Assembly: GCA_021836225.1 (NCBI GenBank)
Contig: JAKBJA010000177.1
Span: 1 to 7,852, forward strand
Direction: 5' to 3'
DNA: 7,852 nt
Source: Pseudomonadota bacterium
GTDB taxonomy: Bacteria; Pseudomonadota; Gammaproteobacteria; Burkholderiales; Thiobacillaceae
The position numbers and the translations under genes were made by a program. Each line of letters begins with the position of its first letter. The first letter of the stretch is position 1. Under the pieces are notes generated by a model, which saw only the letters and a program-made list of their open reading frames with translations, was not told the DNA's origin and searched no databases. This document shows positions 1-6,443 of this stretch, piece by piece.

Positions 1-399
1 AATATTAAAACCCACACCAGAGATCGGTCCGGGACTTGTGATCCAGCCGACGCGCGGATTCTAGCAAATCGGTAAAAGAAAACCACAGTCTATTGATTTT
101 CTTCCATTACAGAAAAAATGCGTTGTTAAATTGCAACAAAGTCAGGCATGCGGCGGGGGTCCGATAGCTTCAGCGCGGGAGCTAGCAATGCTTCCAACAA
201 GGCGTTTCAGCACCAGTGAGGGCCGCTCAAGACTCTGATTAGATGAACAAACTTCCGGATTCCAACAGGAAAATGACCGCCCGTGAGCTTGAAGTCCTTT
301 CGCGTCCAGGGAGATCAGTCATCCAGTCTGCCCGGCAGGACAGTTTTTCAGGGCACGCCACGATCCAGCCCATTATTAATTCAAGGTGGCGGGAAAAGA
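1..399. other. Intergenic region without a supported gene
   Basis: No convincing coding region is visible on either strand. The first part, especially about 60-145, is clearly richer in A and T than the rest of the window, and includes a small imperfect inverted repeat (TTGTT at 123-127, AACAA at 135-139). A short plus-strand open frame starting at 243 runs antisense into the small exported-protein gene. It has no recognisable composition or motif and no clear ribosome binding site, so I treat it as spurious. I see no T-rich terminator hairpin after the minus-strand gene ending at 400. The stretch may hold that operon's 3' end and the regulatory region of a gene to the left of the window. Confidence 0.5.
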
Positions 400-684
400 T
401 TACCTTCCCTGCAACTCGATCATCTCGCCGGGCTGGCTGCCGGGGCGCAGCCTGCCCTGATAGATGAAGCCCGAGCCATAGCGGCGGCGGCCATCCGGCG
501 CGGTGATGAGTTCGTTCTCGCTCCAGATCCAGACGTGGCCTTCACGGGTATCGAGGATGAACGCCCGCCCGCCGCCCTTGCCGCCCTCTGCGCCCGCCAA
601 AGGCAACGCTTCATAGCGTCCATCATCGGCATGGGTCCCCGTCGTTATCGCCAGCAAGCCCAACAGCATCCATCCTGTTCGCAT
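400..684 (-). CDS. Small exported protein of unknown function
   Basis: This encodes 94 residues. The N-terminus looks like a Sec signal peptide: basic start (MRTGW), hydrophobic core MLLGLLAI, then THA followed by DDGRY, giving a likely cleavage after residue 19 and a mature protein of about 75 residues in the periplasm or beyond. The mature part contains DGRYEALPL, a Gly-rich stretch, and ILDTREGHVWIWS. The 'LDTRxGxxWxW' pattern recurs in small uncharacterised proteobacterial exported proteins, and no function is assigned. The ATG at 684 is chosen because an AAAGGG ribosome binding site lies 6 bases upstream and because an upstream in-frame ATG would overlap the hslO coding region heavily and put charged sequence before the signal peptide. 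The gene begins 11 bases after the hslO stop, so it is probably the last gene of that operon. Confidence 0.75.
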   Translation of the reverse strand: MRTGWMLLGLLAITTGTHADDGRYEALPLAGAEGGKGGGRAFILDTREGHVWIWSENELITAPDGRRRYGSGFIYQGRLRPGSQPGEMIELQGR

Positions 685-695
685 CGCATACCCTT

Positions 696-1583
696 TCACT
701 TGCTTGTGCCCGTCGGGGCAAAGAGCGCCGCCACCGCGGCCGCATCCAGCACGTATTCGTGGTTGCAGATCTCGTCGTGCACCCGGATTTCGCCCTGTTC
801 GGCGATGATGGCCTCGCATTCCGTCTGGCCCACGCTGCGCAGCATGGCATGGATTTTCTCCGGATCATACGGGCAGTGATAGCTGACTGGGCGCGGATCG
901 TATACGCGTACGTCTTCTTCTGGAAACAGGCGCTCGATCAACTTGATCGCGCCAAGACTGAGCAGTTCGTCCGCCCGCACGGTGTCAGCCAGGATCTGCA
1001 GCCGGTTCCAGCCGTCGGCATCTCGTTCGGCGGCACCCGGCAGCGCCTGCAGGAAAAGACCGGCTGCAACCTCATGGTTGGCAGCCAACCACAGGCGGGT
1101 CGGCGTCTGCTCGGACTGCACCAGATAATGTTCGAATACGGCAGCCAGGGTCTCGCCCTGCAGCGGAACATGGCTCTGATAGGGCTGGCGCATCCCGGGA
1201 GCGTCGAGCGTCAGGGTCAGCGCGCCTTCGCCCAGCAAGGCCGGCAGGCTGCCGGAGGAGAGGTCGGAATCGGCGCGCGCCATGCCGCGCAAACGCAGCT
1301 GCTCGTCGCAATCCATCACCAGCAGCGACACCGCGCCTTCGCCGCGCAGCTGAAAAGTCAGCCGCCCCGGCTGCTTGAGGTTGGCGGTGATCAGCGTGGT
1401 GACCACCGCCAGCTGTCCGAGGAGCTCGAGGGCGGGTTCGGGATAGTCGCGCCCTGCGATCATCTCGCGCCAGGGGGAGCCGAGCTGCACCCAGGCGCCG
1501 CGGATGTCGAGCTGCTCGAACAGGAAACTGCGCACCCGGCTGGGCGGAGCGTGCGCCGGGCTGAGCTGGTCCGCTTGGCTCAA
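696..1583 (-). CDS. hslO: Redox-regulated chaperone Hsp33 (degenerate zinc site)
   Basis: Hsp33 is a cytosolic holdase that protects unfolding proteins during oxidative stress. In the E. coli protein four cysteines bind zinc and act as the redox switch. The fold is recognised from FLFEQLDIRGAWVQL near the N-terminus, LLGQLAVVTTLITANLK, SEQTPTRLWLA, and the C-terminal switch region. That region is unusual: where E. coli has CxC this protein has CPY (C237, Y239), and where E. coli has CxxC it has DEIC (D270, C273). Two of four zinc ligands are therefore absent. Nearby H236, H269, H275 and C256 could substitute. The start is uncertain. TTG at 1583 overlaps the upstream gene's stop (ATTGA), gives 295 residues (E. 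coli is about 292) and an N-terminus MSQADQL resembling E. coli. A GTG at 1535 (279 residues) is the alternative. Neither has a strong ribosome binding site, so translational coupling is likely. Confidence 0.93.
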   Translation of the reverse strand: MSQADQLSPAHAPPSRVRSFLFEQLDIRGAWVQLGSPWREMIAGRDYPEPALELLGQLAVVTTLITANLKQPGRLTFQLRGEGAVSLLVMDCDEQLRLRGMARADSDLSSGSLPALLGEGALTLTLDAPGMRQPYQSHVPLQGETLAAVFEHYLVQSEQTPTRLWLAANHEVAAGLFLQALPGAAERDADGWNRLQILADTVRADELLSLGAIKLIERLFPEEDVRVYDPRPVSYHCPYDPEKIHAMLRSVGQTECEAIIAEQGEIRVHDEICNHEYVLDAAAVAALFAPTGTSK

Positions 1584-2836
1584 TTGAGTTGCACCCGCTC
1601 GCCCCAGGGCACGGCGCCCTTGCCCTTGACCAGCCAGATCACCGGGTAATTCGGCGGCGTTTTGGGGAAGTCGCCCTCGGCGTCGGTGAAATACACCAGC
1701 ATGTTGGGGCTGCGGTTTTCGTGTTCGACCCAGTCGAACACCGGGCGAAAATCGGTGCCGCCGCCCCCTTCGATGTCGGTCGGCAGCTGCATGGTGTCCC
1801 ACGGCTCGAATTCCCACGGCGCGGCTTTGGCGACATGGTTGTCGCATGCCAGCAGCGTGATCCTGGCGCGCACCTGGCCTTTCAGCGCATCGAGTTCGGT
1901 GACGAATTCGCGCAGTTCGTCGTCGCTGATCGAGCCGCTGGTATCGACCGCGGCGATGACTTCCAGCCCCTCGCTCGACAGCCGCGGCAGCAGCGCGTCG
2001 CCTTCGCGCCGCGAGGGTCGCCGCCAGGAATAGTCGTCGCGCTGGTTGACCGCAAAGAAGCGCGCCAGCAACGCGCGCCACGGCAGGCTGGGCGCCAGCA
2101 GACCATCGACCCAGCGCATCATCGACTGCGACAGCTTGCCGGCCTGGCGCGCGGCCTGTGCGGCAGCGGCGAGCCGGTTCTTCCATTGCTCGGCGAGCTC
2201 CTCGCGTTCGGAAGGCGACAGCTCGTTCGGCTTCTGCGACGCCTGGCTGCCGCTGCCCTCCTTCTCCTCGGCTTCGCTCTGGCCTTCCCTGCCCTGGCCG
2301 CCCGATTCGCCGGCGTCGGGATTGTCCTGGCGCTGGTTGTCATCAGGGCTCGCGCCCGACTCGTTGTCATTGTCGAACAGGTGCTGGTCGAACGACTCTT
2401 CCGGGGTGTCCTCGGGGATCAGCGGATAGATCTCCTCCGCCGACAGGGTCATGAAGTTCTGGTCGGCGAGAATGCCGTGCAGCGGCGGCTTCAGCCCTTC
2501 CTCGATCAGGATGAGGTTGACCGCGTGGTCGCACGCCACGTCCCAGCGCCGCTTGACGCGGTGCTGGCGGCGATGGGGGTGGCCCATCGCGCAGTGCATC
2601 GCCTCGTGCGCCAGCACGAACTGCGTCTGCGCAAGATTCAGGTTCTCGATGAACGTGGGATTGAAGTAGAAAGCCTGTGCGTCAGTGCCTGTGGTGGTGC
2701 ACCAGTCGCCGCCGGGCTTCAAGGGAAGGTGCATCACCAGCGCGCCGAGGAAGGGGCGCTCCATGATGAGCCGGGTGCGCGCGGCAGCCAGCTTGGTCAG
2801 AATGGGTTGCAGGGCGTCGGGCTGCTCAGTGCTCAT
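1580..2836 (-). CDS. DUF2201-type VWA domain / putative metallopeptidase
   Basis: A 418-residue cytosolic protein with no signal peptide or membrane segment. The N-terminal part (about 1-145) carries HEAMHCAMGHPHRR with H77, E78 and H81 in a HExxH zinc-protease pattern followed by further histidines. Residues about 141-210 are a low-complexity acidic/Gln/Ser/Gly linker. The C-terminal part is a VWA-like domain: VDTSGSIS (D298, S300, S302, a MIDAS-type DxSxS), GGGGTDFRP around 357-365, and VYFTDAEGD at 381-389. This layout is the DUF2201/COG3864 family, whose members are usually encoded beside a MoxR-type AAA+ ATPase, as here. Whether it cleaves peptides is unproven. The start MSTEQPD at 2836 is preferred because it overlaps the end of the ATPase gene by 11 bases. 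An in-frame ATG at 2875 would overlap by 50. The 3' end overlaps hslO if that gene starts at TTG 1583. Confidence 0.9.
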   Translation of the reverse strand: MSTEQPDALQPILTKLAAARTRLIMERPFLGALVMHLPLKPGGDWCTTTGTDAQAFYFNPTFIENLNLAQTQFVLAHEAMHCAMGHPHRRQHRVKRRWDVACDHAVNLILIEEGLKPPLHGILADQNFMTLSAEEIYPLIPEDTPEESFDQHLFDNDNESGASPDDNQRQDNPDAGESGGQGREGQSEAEEKEGSGSQASQKPNELSPSEREELAEQWKNRLAAAAQAARQAGKLSQSMMRWVDGLLAPSLPWRALLARFFAVNQRDDYSWRRPSRREGDALLPRLSSEGLEVIAAVDTSGSISDDELREFVTELDALKGQVRARITLLACDNHVAKAAPWEFEPWDTMQLPTDIEGGGGTDFRPVFDWVEHENRSPNMLVYFTDAEGDFPKTPPNYPVIWLVKGKGAVPWGERVQLN

Positions 2837-3869
2837 ACAGAACGAGATCGGTGATGCTGTTGGCCCATTCGGCAAACGCCGGCACGGCGAACAGTGGGCG
2901 GCCCACCGCGCGGTGCAGGTCGGACACCAGCATCACGCCCATTTCGCGCTGCGGAAAGCGCTGCGCATACTTGAGAATGTTGCCGTACACCGCCGTGGCG
3001 TTGCCGCTGTCGGCGGCCTGCAGGGCTTTGCGGACCAGTGCGGCGGCGACGCCGTACTGCAGGTCGATGCCGTCGGGCACCTCGGCGGCCTCACCGGCAA
3101 TGATGGCGTCGATGTCCGGCATCTGCGCCATGTTGTCGACGAAGGTTTTCAGTTCCAGCCCGGCCGACTGGCCGACGCAGGCCATCAGCGCATCGGCCAG
3201 CAGTTCGGTCTTGTCGAATTTCTGCAGCGCGCGATGGGCATACTCCCACGAGCGCGGGCTGGGAAAGGCGATCGGCGTGTGCGCCGGGTCGAAGCTGAAC
3301 AGGAGATCGGGGCGGAAGCGCAGGAAGGCGATCACGCGCGGGTCGATGTCCTCGCTGTGCGCCCAGTCCACCCAGTCGTCCAGATTCACCTCGACTTCGT
3401 AGTGGGTGAAGCGGTTGGCCAGCGGTGCCGGCATCGCGTAGGTCACGCCGCGGTCACCCTGGCGGTTGCCGGCGGCGAAGATCACCCAGCCGTCGGGCAC
3501 CCTGTATTCGCCCAGGCGGCGGTCGAGGATCAGCTGGTAGGCCGCAGCCGACACGGTCGGCGGCGCCGAGGTGATCTCGTCGAGGAACAGAATGCCCGCC
3601 GGGCCATGGCGCTCGGCATCCGGCAGCACCGCGGGAACCGACCATTCGACCAGCTGGCCGTTGCGAAAGGGAATGCCGCGCAGGTCGGTCGGCTCCATCT
3701 GCGACAGGCGGATGTCGATCAGCGGCACGCCGTGCTGCTGCGCAATCTTGGCGACGATCTGCGACTTGCCCACGCCGGGCGGGCCCCACAGCATCACCGG
3801 CGTGTGGTGGCCGTCGGCGGCACTTTCAAATTCGCGGTCGAGGATGGTTTCGATGTGGGAAGGGCGCAT
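2826..3869 (-). CDS. MoxR-like AAA+ ATPase
   Basis: A 347-residue AAA+ ATPase, probably forming a ring in the cytoplasm and acting on, or together with, the VWA protein encoded next. Visible motifs are Walker A GPPGVGKS at 29-36, Walker B ILFLDE at 93-98, sensor 1 FAAGN at 131-135, a candidate arginine finger in ANRF at 151-154, and sensor 2 in PSPRSWE (R206). The segment LSQMEPTDLRGIP after Walker A is typical of MoxR-related ATPases, which partner with VWA proteins in complex maturation or metal-cofactor insertion. The start at 3869 is the first ATG. No strong ribosome binding site precedes it. It is the first gene of the minus-strand set and diverges from the NUDIX gene. The substrate of this particular pair cannot be told from the sequence. 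Confidence 0.93.
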   Translation of the reverse strand: MRPSHIETILDREFESAADGHHTPVMLWGPPGVGKSQIVAKIAQQHGVPLIDIRLSQMEPTDLRGIPFRNGQLVEWSVPAVLPDAERHGPAGILFLDEITSAPPTVSAAAYQLILDRRLGEYRVPDGWVIFAAGNRQGDRGVTYAMPAPLANRFTHYEVEVNLDDWVDWAHSEDIDPRVIAFLRFRPDLLFSFDPAHTPIAFPSPRSWEYAHRALQKFDKTELLADALMACVGQSAGLELKTFVDNMAQMPDIDAIIAGEAAEVPDGIDLQYGVAAALVRKALQAADSGNATAVYGNILKYAQRFPQREMGVMLVSDLHRAVGRPLFAVPAFAEWANSITDLVLYEH

Positions 3870-3995
3870 GGTCGATCAGAACAACAGTAGGGTCTTGAAT
3901 GATAATCGCTGGTGGACTCGCATTCCAGCTTCGCCCTTGCTCGAGGTGGGGGGATTTTGTTACCGTGCATCCACAGGAAACGAAATGGATGCAGC
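3870..3995. promoter_or_regulatory. Divergent intergenic region (ATPase / NUDIX)
   Basis: This 126-bp spacer must contain the start signals for both the minus-strand ATPase operon and the plus-strand NUDIX gene. On the plus strand, TTGCTC (3937-3942) and TGTTAC (3959-3964) are 16 bases apart and could be a weak sigma-70 promoter for the NUDIX gene. On the minus strand TATCAT, within the reverse complement of about 3895-3905, could serve as a -10 for the ATPase, but no convincing -35 accompanies it. These assignments are weak. No operator palindrome stood out. Confidence 0.3.
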
Positions 3996-4529
3996 ATGAA
4001 TTTTTGCAGTGAATGTGGCAGCGCCGTGGTGCTGCGCGTGCCCGACGGCGACCACCTGCCTCGCCACGTGTGCCCCGACTGCGGCACCATCCATTACCAG
4101 AACCCCAAGATGGTGGTCGGCTGCATCCCGGAATGGGAAGACAAGGTGCTGCTGTGCCGCCGCGCCATCGAGCCCAAGTACGGTCTGTGGACGCTACCCG
4201 CCGGCTTCATGGAAAACGGCGAGACCACGCTGGAAGGCGCGGCGCGCGAAACCTGGGAAGAAGCCGGGGCGCGCATCGAGGTCGGCGGGCTGTATACCCT
4301 GTTCAACCTGCCGCACATCAATCAGGTGTACTTCATGTTCCGCGCCCGGCTGCTCGACCTGGATTTCCAGCCCGGCATCGAATCGCTGGAAGCGAAGCTG
4401 TTCACCGAAGCCGAGATTCCCTGGGACGACATCGCGTTCCGCACCGTGCGCGCCACGCTGGAACAGTATTTCAGCGACCGCCGCGCCGGCTCATTCGACT
4501 TTCACTTCGGCGATATCCGCACGCGCTGA
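3996..4529 (+). CDS. Zinc-ribbon NUDIX hydrolase
   Basis: A 177-residue cytosolic enzyme expected to hydrolyse a nucleoside diphosphate linked to another group. An N-terminal zinc ribbon is formed by C4/C7 (CSEC) and C26/C29 (CPDC). It is followed by YQNPKMVVGC and the NUDIX box at 70-92, which fits GxxxxxExxxxxxxREUxEExGU (G70, E76, R84, E85, E88, E89, G91; metal-binding glutamates present). The overall arrangement, including YQNPKMVVGC, LWTLPAGF and the ESLEAKLF segment, closely resembles from memory plant NUDX23-type FAD/ADP-ribose pyrophosphatases, so FAD is a candidate substrate. That is inference, and ADP-ribose or NADH remain possible. The start is MNFCSEC, because homologues begin just before the first zinc cysteines. 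An AGGA-like site lies somewhat far upstream (about 3975). The gene is monocistronic and convergent with the PilZ-like gene. Confidence 0.93.
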   Translation: MNFCSECGSAVVLRVPDGDHLPRHVCPDCGTIHYQNPKMVVGCIPEWEDKVLLCRRAIEPKYGLWTLPAGFMENGETTLEGAARETWEEAGARIEVGGLYTLFNLPHINQVYFMFRARLLDLDFQPGIESLEAKLFTEAEIPWDDIAFRTVRATLEQYFSDRRAGSFDFHFGDIRTR

Positions 4530-4545
4530 ATTTCGATCCAGCGCG
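4522..4545. terminator. Possible weak bidirectional terminator
   Basis: A perfect 7-bp stem (CGCGCTG at 4522-4528, CAGCGCG at 4539-4545) with a 10-base loop straddles the NUDIX stop codon and sits between two convergent genes. There is no T tract on either side, so it may be only a weak terminator or an RNA 3'-end stabiliser. The inverted repeat is seen directly, and its function is a guess from position. Confidence 0.35.
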
Positions 4546-4548
4546 GCC

Positions 4549-6057
4549 TCAGGCGGCGACGGCGAACTGCTCCCGCCCCACCACATCCATGCCCACGCGC
4601 AGCCAGCCTTCGTGGCTTTCCTGCACCTCGCCCAGCCGCAAGCGATAAACCGTATCGCCGTCGCGCAGCATCATCGCCGCACCCAGGCGGTAATGCGTCT
4701 GGGGGATCAACAGGTTGCTGACCCCTTGATCGACATGCATCATGGGCATGAACACGGCCCAGGTCTTCTCCTGCGTGCCGCCTGCGACGTCCGCCTCGAA
4801 ATAGACTTCCACCCGCTTGGGGTGGCGTGACAGGCGTTGCGTGCCCACCAGATGCTGGCCGTCTTCCTCCCGGTTCCAGCGGATCGCCAGCAATTGCCAG
4901 ACGTTCTCCGACGGATCCCAGCTCACCGCCACCAGGCGTCCATGCGGCAGCGCTGTTGCCTCGGTCAGGGCAAACCCCATGCCTTCAGTGCTCTCGTCAC
5001 GCAACATCCACGGCTCCAGAGCCGGCCGACCCTTGGACGCGTCCTGATGAGCCAGTGCGGTCAGGATGTTGCCCATTCCTGCCGCCACCCACACCCGGCC
5101 GAAGCGATGCGTGCGTTGCCGGTTACGGCGAATGCCGCCGCGCTCGATCAGGCTGGCCACCTGATGGGTCAGGCCGTTATTCCCCTCGGCAGCCGAGGTT
5201 TGGTCAAGCGATTTCAGATGGTCGATGAGGGGGCGCAGGGCGAAGTAGCGCAGGCGACGCCCCTGTACCCACTCGTCTTCCAGCACGCAGGCGCCTTCGC
5301 TCAGCGACAGGTCGACCATGTGGGTGTGGACCTTGCGCTTCGGCAAGGTCTCAGGCAGCGGCAAAGGCTCGTAGCCCTCAATAAGCTGCGCGATGGACTC
5401 GATTTCCTGGGTGCGGTAGCCCAGCGGATGCACCAGCCCCATCAGCACCACCAGTGTGTATTCGCGCGCGCAGTGAGTAGGACGTGCATTGAGCAGTACC
5501 TCCTGCCTGGCAAACCCATCGCGCTCGACCAGGCGATAGAGTTTGTGCACACGGCGCCAGGCCGACGCCGCCGGAGTGCGCGCCTGGTGATAGTCCCAGC
5601 GCATGACCAGGCCGGCGTAGCGCAGCGCACGAGTGGCTATGTCCGCGGCAAGGGGCTTGAGTTCCGCACTCGCCGGCGTGCGGTAAGCCTGCTTCAGCAT
5701 CCCCAGCCAGGCATCCGCCAACAGCGACCAGAACATCCACGATTCGCGCCACAGCGCCTGGCGCGCCAGGCGGAACGAGGCCTGGTTACGCACATATTGC
5801 TCGACGATGCGCAGTTGCAACGGCATGCCGGCTTCTTCCAGCTTGATCAGCGATTTCATGCGGCTGAGCGTAGCCACTTCGTTTTCCGCGTTGAAACGCT
5901 CCAGCCCTTCGACCAGCGCATGATGCGCGTCGTAATCCGAGTCCACAGGCAAGGTTTTCAGCCATTTTTCAGTGGCTTTCACTGAAGCAAACGGCGACCC
6001 CCCTACGGCTTTTCTGCGGCGGGCGATCGTGCTCAACATATCAAAAAAATCGGTCAT
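4549..6057 (-). CDS. PilZ-like protein, candidate c-di-GMP receptor
   Basis: A 502-residue protein without a signal peptide or membrane helix. The N-terminal half (1-230) is mostly helical in character, with PVDSDYDAHHALVEGLERFN near 37-56 and several Trp/Leu/Ala-rich helices. The C-terminal half is beta-rich and contains RNRQR at 311-315 and DESTEG at 354-359. These match the PilZ c-di-GMP signature RxxxR and (D/N)xSxxG in the right order, with about 38 residues between them (somewhat longer than in short PilZ domains). This layout recalls large proteobacterial c-di-GMP receptors of the FimW kind, which affect type IV pili and surface behaviour, though I cannot confirm membership. The gene ends with a beta-rich tail (about 415-495). 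It stands alone, with a possible sigma-54 promoter just upstream. No clear ribosome binding site precedes MTDFFDML. Binding of c-di-GMP is predicted from motifs only. Confidence 0.7.
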   Translation of the reverse strand: MTDFFDMLSTIARRRKAVGGSPFASVKATEKWLKTLPVDSDYDAHHALVEGLERFNAENEVATLSRMKSLIKLEEAGMPLQLRIVEQYVRNQASFRLARQALWRESWMFWSLLADAWLGMLKQAYRTPASAELKPLAADIATRALRYAGLVMRWDYHQARTPAASAWRRVHKLYRLVERDGFARQEVLLNARPTHCAREYTLVVLMGLVHPLGYRTQEIESIAQLIEGYEPLPLPETLPKRKVHTHMVDLSLSEGACVLEDEWVQGRRLRYFALRPLIDHLKSLDQTSAAEGNNGLTHQVASLIERGGIRRNRQRTHRFGRVWVAAGMGNILTALAHQDASKGRPALEPWMLRDESTEGMGFALTEATALPHGRLVAVSWDPSENVWQLLAIRWNREEDGQHLVGTQRLSRHPKRVEVYFEADVAGGTQEKTWAVFMPMMHVDQGVSNLLIPQTHYRLGAAMMLRDGDTVYRLRLGEVQESHEGWLRVGMDVVGREQFAVAA

Positions 6058-6092
6058 GACTGGCGTCAGCTTGTTGCGGATGACTGCTCACC

Positions 6093-6109
6093 AGCACCAT
6101 TTGTGCCAA
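6093..6109 (-). promoter_or_regulatory. Candidate sigma-54 promoter for the PilZ-like gene
   Basis: Read on the minus strand, TTGGCACAAATGGTGCT matches the sigma-54 consensus TGGCAC-N5-TTGC at all -24 positions. At -12 it has GTGC in place of TTGC, with GG and GC 10 bases apart as required. The predicted start of transcription, near 6082, would leave a leader of about 25 bases before the ATG at 6057. The site is also partly self-complementary, so it could instead be an operator. No enhancer-binding site was identified. Confidence 0.4.
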
Positions 6110-6263
6110 CTGTGTCAGGCAGGATCCCCATTTCAACGCATTGGTTTTGCTCAGGTTAGCTGCCTCTGCTTGCGGTCATGCCGCGTCGTGGGTAACGAAA
6201 ACCCGACATCCGCTGTTGAAGAGGCGTCAATCCTTCCCGCCGGCGGGTCGCCGCCTCGCTGCC

Positions 6264-6292
6264 CTCACAAACCGGGGTGAACCCGCTACAAT
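6264..6292 (+). promoter_or_regulatory. Probable sigma-70 promoter of the tRNA-Ser locus
   Basis: A -10 box TACAAT (6287-6292, 5 of 6 matches to TATAAT) is preceded at a 17-base spacing by CTCACA (6264-6269, 4 of 6 to TTGACA). It is followed by a GC-rich discriminator, as is usual for stable-RNA promoters. Transcription would begin near 6299, directly before the truncated tRNA copy rather than the intact one. I found no comparably good promoter between the truncated copy and the intact tRNA gene. Confidence 0.55.
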
Positions 6293-6300
6293 GCGCGCCG

Positions 6301-6337
6301 TGGAAGCGTGGCCGAGCGGTTTAAGGCACCGGTCTTG
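6301..6337 (+). pseudogene. Truncated 5' half of tRNA-Ser (37-bp direct repeat, copy 1)
   Basis: These 37 bases are identical to 6444-6480. They comprise one base before the tRNA plus its acceptor 5' strand, D arm and the 5' side of the anticodon arm. The copy stops after the second anticodon base (UG of UGA). What follows is unrelated to a tRNA: no 3' anticodon strand, T arm or acceptor 3' strand appears before the next copy. It cannot make a functional tRNA. It keeps the upstream promoter, so it is probably transcribed as part of the leader of the intact gene. It is most likely the remnant of a duplication, or of an element that inserted at the anticodon. Confidence 0.85.
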
Positions 6338-6443
6338 GCCGCACTGCGCAGCAGTCGGCTAGTGCAGGCTAACTTGCCTTGGCAAGTTAAGCCGCGCGAG
6401 CGGCGGCCGGAACTAAAACCGGCGAGCGCGCCCCCACAAACAC
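6338..6443 (+). other. 106-bp structured spacer between the tRNA-Ser repeats
   Basis: This segment contains consecutive inverted repeats. Hairpin 1 (6338-6359) is GCCG-c-ACTGC, loop GCA, GCAGT-CGGC, a 9-bp stem with one bulged base. Hairpin 2 (6367-6393) has the perfect 9-bp arms TAACTTGCC and GGCAAGTTA around TT, extended by GGC/GCC with one bulged A. Hairpin 3 (6391-6404) is GCCGC and GCGGC around GCGA, a GNRA tetraloop, sharing bases with the foot of hairpin 2. Hairpin 4 (6406-6423) is GCCGG and CCGGC around an 8-base A-rich loop. There is no open frame and no T tract. It could be an element remnant, a processed leader RNA or a set of pause/protein sites. I do not recognise it as a known RNA family. 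Confidence 0.6.

Noticed and set aside
696..2186. Reading the hslO frame back to an ATG at 2186 as a 496-residue fusion protein
   Set aside because: The extra N-terminal 200 residues overlap the VWA gene, are Arg/Ala-rich shadow sequence, and precede a normal Hsp33 N-terminus. A start near 1583 or 1535 gives the family length.
1589..2854. Long plus-strand open frame opposite the DUF2201 gene, with similar ones at 759-1649 and 2685-3890
   Set aside because: They lie antisense to genes with clear family motifs. Their composition (Arg/Ala/His/Gln-rich) is typical of GC-driven shadow frames, and no domain or ribosome binding site supports them.
4837..5985. 382-residue plus-strand open frame opposite the PilZ-like gene
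   Set aside because: It is rich in Gln, Arg and His with no recognisable motif, and lies within the frame of a better-supported minus-strand protein. It is a shadow.
5972..6280. 102-residue plus-strand open frame across the start of the PilZ-like gene
   Set aside because: About a quarter lies antisense to coding sequence, and the rest is low-information intergenic sequence without a ribosome binding site or motif.
6367..6393. Integron attC-like hairpin (GTTAAGC fits the GTTRRRY core)
   Set aside because: The opposite core GGCTAAC does not fit RYYYAAC fully, the loop is only 2 bases, the element is much shorter than known attC sites, and no cassette gene or integrase is present.
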